DNA from: Frankiales bacterium | Lineage (GTDB): Bacteria; Actinomycetota; Actinomycetes; Mycobacteriales; SCTD01 | Assembly: GCA_025965755.1 (NCBI GenBank) | Contig: JAOPWI010000355.1 | Location: 1-14,051 of the forward strand | Length of the DNA: 14,051 bases | Direction of reading: 5' to 3' | In this document: positions 12,988-14,051 of the stretch, one piece after another | How the letters are laid out: the number at the start of each line of letters is the position of its first letter | Position numbering within the stretch: the stretch's first letter is position 1 | Translations under genes and position numbers: made by a program | Notes under the pieces: model-generated | What the model was told of the DNA's origin: nothing | Seen by the model: only the letters and a program-made list of their open reading frames with translations | Databases searched by the model: none

Positions 12988-13034
12988 GTCGCCGAGGGCG
13001 ACAGGTCGAGACGTCGCGTCGGCGCTTCGCCGAC
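12988..13034 (+). other. Two hairpins in the parA leader
   Basis: GTCGCC-gag-GGCGAC (12988-13002) and GTCGGCG-ctt-CGCCGAC (13018-13034) are perfect stems with 3-base loops. The second stem ends exactly one base before AGAGAGG (13035-13041), the likely ribosome binding site. The leader RNA should be strongly folded next to the site of ribosome entry. Confidence 0.45.
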
Positions 13035-13052
13035 AGAGAGGCATATGGACCT

Positions 13053-13997
13053 GTGACCATGTCGACAAAGCGCGTCGCCGCCCCCGCTTCCCCGCCCCTG
13101 CGGCGCCCGGCCGGGGCGCCCCGCCCACCGGCCGGGGAGCAGACTCCCGAGCTCGACCTGGCCCCCGAGGAGCTCGGCCCGACCGGCCGGCCCCGGCCGG
13201 TGCTGGTCGAGCCGGCGCCGCTGGACCATCACGGCCCGGCCCGGATCCTCGCCCTGTGCAACCAGAAGGGCGGCGTCGGCAAGACGACGAGCACGATCAA
13301 CCTCGGTGCCGCGCTCGCGGGCTTCGGACGGCGCGTGCTGCTCGTCGACCTCGACCCGCAGGGTGCGCTGGCCGTCGGCCTCGGCGTCAACCCGCTGCAG
13401 CTGGACCGCACCGTCTACAACCTGCTGATGGAGCGCGACGTCGCCGTCGAGGACGTCCTGCTCGAGACGGCCGTGCCGGGCATGGACCTGCTGCCCAGCA
13501 ACATCGACCTGTCGGCCGCGGAGGTGCAGCTGATCAGCGAGGTGGGGCGCGAGCAGACGCTGCAGCGCGCCCTGGCGCCGGTGCTGGGTGACTACGACGT
13601 CGTCCTCGTGGACTGCCAGCCGTCGCTGGGGCTGCTCACCGTCAACGCCCTCACGGCAGCGCACGGCGTGATCATCCCGCTGGAGTGCGAGTTCTTCGCG
13701 CTGCGCGGCGTGGCGCTGCTCATTCAGACGATCGAGAAGGTCAAGGAGCGGCTCAACCCCCGCCTGGAGGTCGAGGGCATCCTCGCCACCATGTACGACG
13801 CACGCACGCTGCACGGCCGCGAGGTGCTGTCCCGGGTCGTCGAGGCCTTCGGCGACCGGGTCTTTCACACCGTCATCAACCGCACGGTGCGCTTTCCGGA
13901 GACGACGGTCGCCGGAGAGCCGATCACGACCTACGCGCCGACCTCGGCCGGCGCGCAGGCCTACCGCGACCTGGCCAAGGAGGTGCTCGCCCGATGA
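13053..13997 (+). CDS. parA: ParA/Soj-family ATPase (orphan, scpAB-linked type)
   Basis: A 314-residue deviant Walker ATPase. The signature KGGVGKTT is at residues 72-79, Walker A' at VLLVDLDPQG (95-104) and Walker B at VVLVDCQPSLG. An N-terminal extension of about 62 residues is rich in Pro, Ala and Arg and probably disordered. ParA proteins bind ATP and nonspecific DNA and position chromosomes or other cargo. No ParB gene or parS-like site is in the window. Actinobacteria commonly carry such a second ParA ahead of scpA and scpB, and the truncated next gene fits that order. The start is GTG 13053 (AGAGAGG 11 bases upstream) or ATG 13059, two codons later. The stop overlaps the next gene as ATGA. 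It is likely driven by the promoter at 12946-12975. Confidence 0.94.
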   Translation: MTMSTKRVAAPASPPLRRPAGAPRPPAGEQTPELDLAPEELGPTGRPRPVLVEPAPLDHHGPARILALCNQKGGVGKTTSTINLGAALAGFGRRVLLVDLDPQGALAVGLGVNPLQLDRTVYNLLMERDVAVEDVLLETAVPGMDLLPSNIDLSAAEVQLISEVGREQTLQRALAPVLGDYDVVLVDCQPSLGLLTVNALTAAHGVIIPLECEFFALRGVALLIQTIEKVKERLNPRLEVEGILATMYDARTLHGREVLSRVVEAFGDRVFHTVINRTVRFPETTVAGEPITTYAPTSAGAQAYRDLAKEVLAR

Positions 13998-14051
13998 GCC
14001 GGCGGGCAGACCTGCCCGGCGCCGCAGAGCTGTTCCGCCCCACCGAGCCGG
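13994..14051 (+). CDS. 5' end of small gene downstream of parA (cut by window)
   Basis: ATG 13994 overlaps the parA stop as ATGA, indicating coupled translation. Only 19 codons are visible: MSRRADLPGAAELFRPTEP. This N-terminus (LPGA.ELFRPT) resembles, from memory, a small actinobacterial protein found between parA and scpA that carries a C-terminal ribbon-helix-helix-like region. The visible part alone supports only that it is a real start continuing past the window. Confidence 0.7.
   Translation, partial: MSRRADLPGAAELFRPTEP

Noticed and set aside
1..14051. CRISPR arrays, insertion sequences, attachment sites, parS or dif sites, tRNA genes
   Set aside because: Read through both strands by eye; no repeat arrays, transposase motifs, GTTTCACGTGAAAC-like sites or cloverleaf signals were seen.

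Overview
The window is very GC-rich, almost all codons end in G or C, and GTG starts are common. It carries a coenzyme F420-type oxidoreductase, a 7Fe ferredoxin, and an XerD and a ParA that closely resemble mycobacterial and other actinobacterial proteins. It is therefore a chromosomal segment of a high-GC actinobacterium; the genus cannot be told from sequence alone. No tRNA, rRNA, insertion sequence, CRISPR array or phage gene was seen. Genes are packed tightly and no gap exceeds about 165 bases.

Region 1 (21-3180, minus strand) is a three-gene operon read right to left: an F420-dependent LLM-class oxidoreductase, an HSD10-like short-chain 3-hydroxyacyl-CoA dehydrogenase, and an FprA-like ferredoxin-NADP+ reductase that overlaps the dehydrogenase by four bases. 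Region 2 (3342-4957, plus strand) holds an enoyl-CoA hydratase-like crotonase (EchA1), a 7Fe ferredoxin, a small DUF6158-like protein translationally coupled to it, and a 39-residue acidic mini-protein gene. Region 3 (4954-9151) holds a TesB-type acyl-CoA thioesterase on the minus strand, diverging from a GntR/FCD regulator. The regulator is followed by a second crotonase, a second TesB thioesterase and a third, isomerase-like crotonase. Region 4 (9170-10723, minus strand) is an acyl-CoA synthetase (FadD family). Together regions 1-4 look like an acyl-CoA/lipid degradation locus with its own redox partners and regulator, but no acyl-CoA dehydrogenase or thiolase lies inside the window.

Region 5 (10830 to the end, plus strand) is different in character: alanine dehydrogenase, the site-specific recombinase XerD, an orphan ParA ATPase, and the first 19 codons of a small gene. 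In actinobacteria that gene usually sits between parA and scpA/scpB, so this is a chromosome-segregation neighbourhood.

The most notable non-coding signal is a recurring TAnnnT -10-like hexamer just upstream of most transcription units. In three cases it lies exactly 6-7 nt before the start codon, which predicts leaderless mRNAs. Two divergent gene pairs have overlapping or nearly touching opposed -10 boxes. There are also several perfect inverted repeats in leaders or promoters. No clearly new multi-gene system is evident; the best unexplained items are the mini-protein gene, the structured leaders and the candidate operators.
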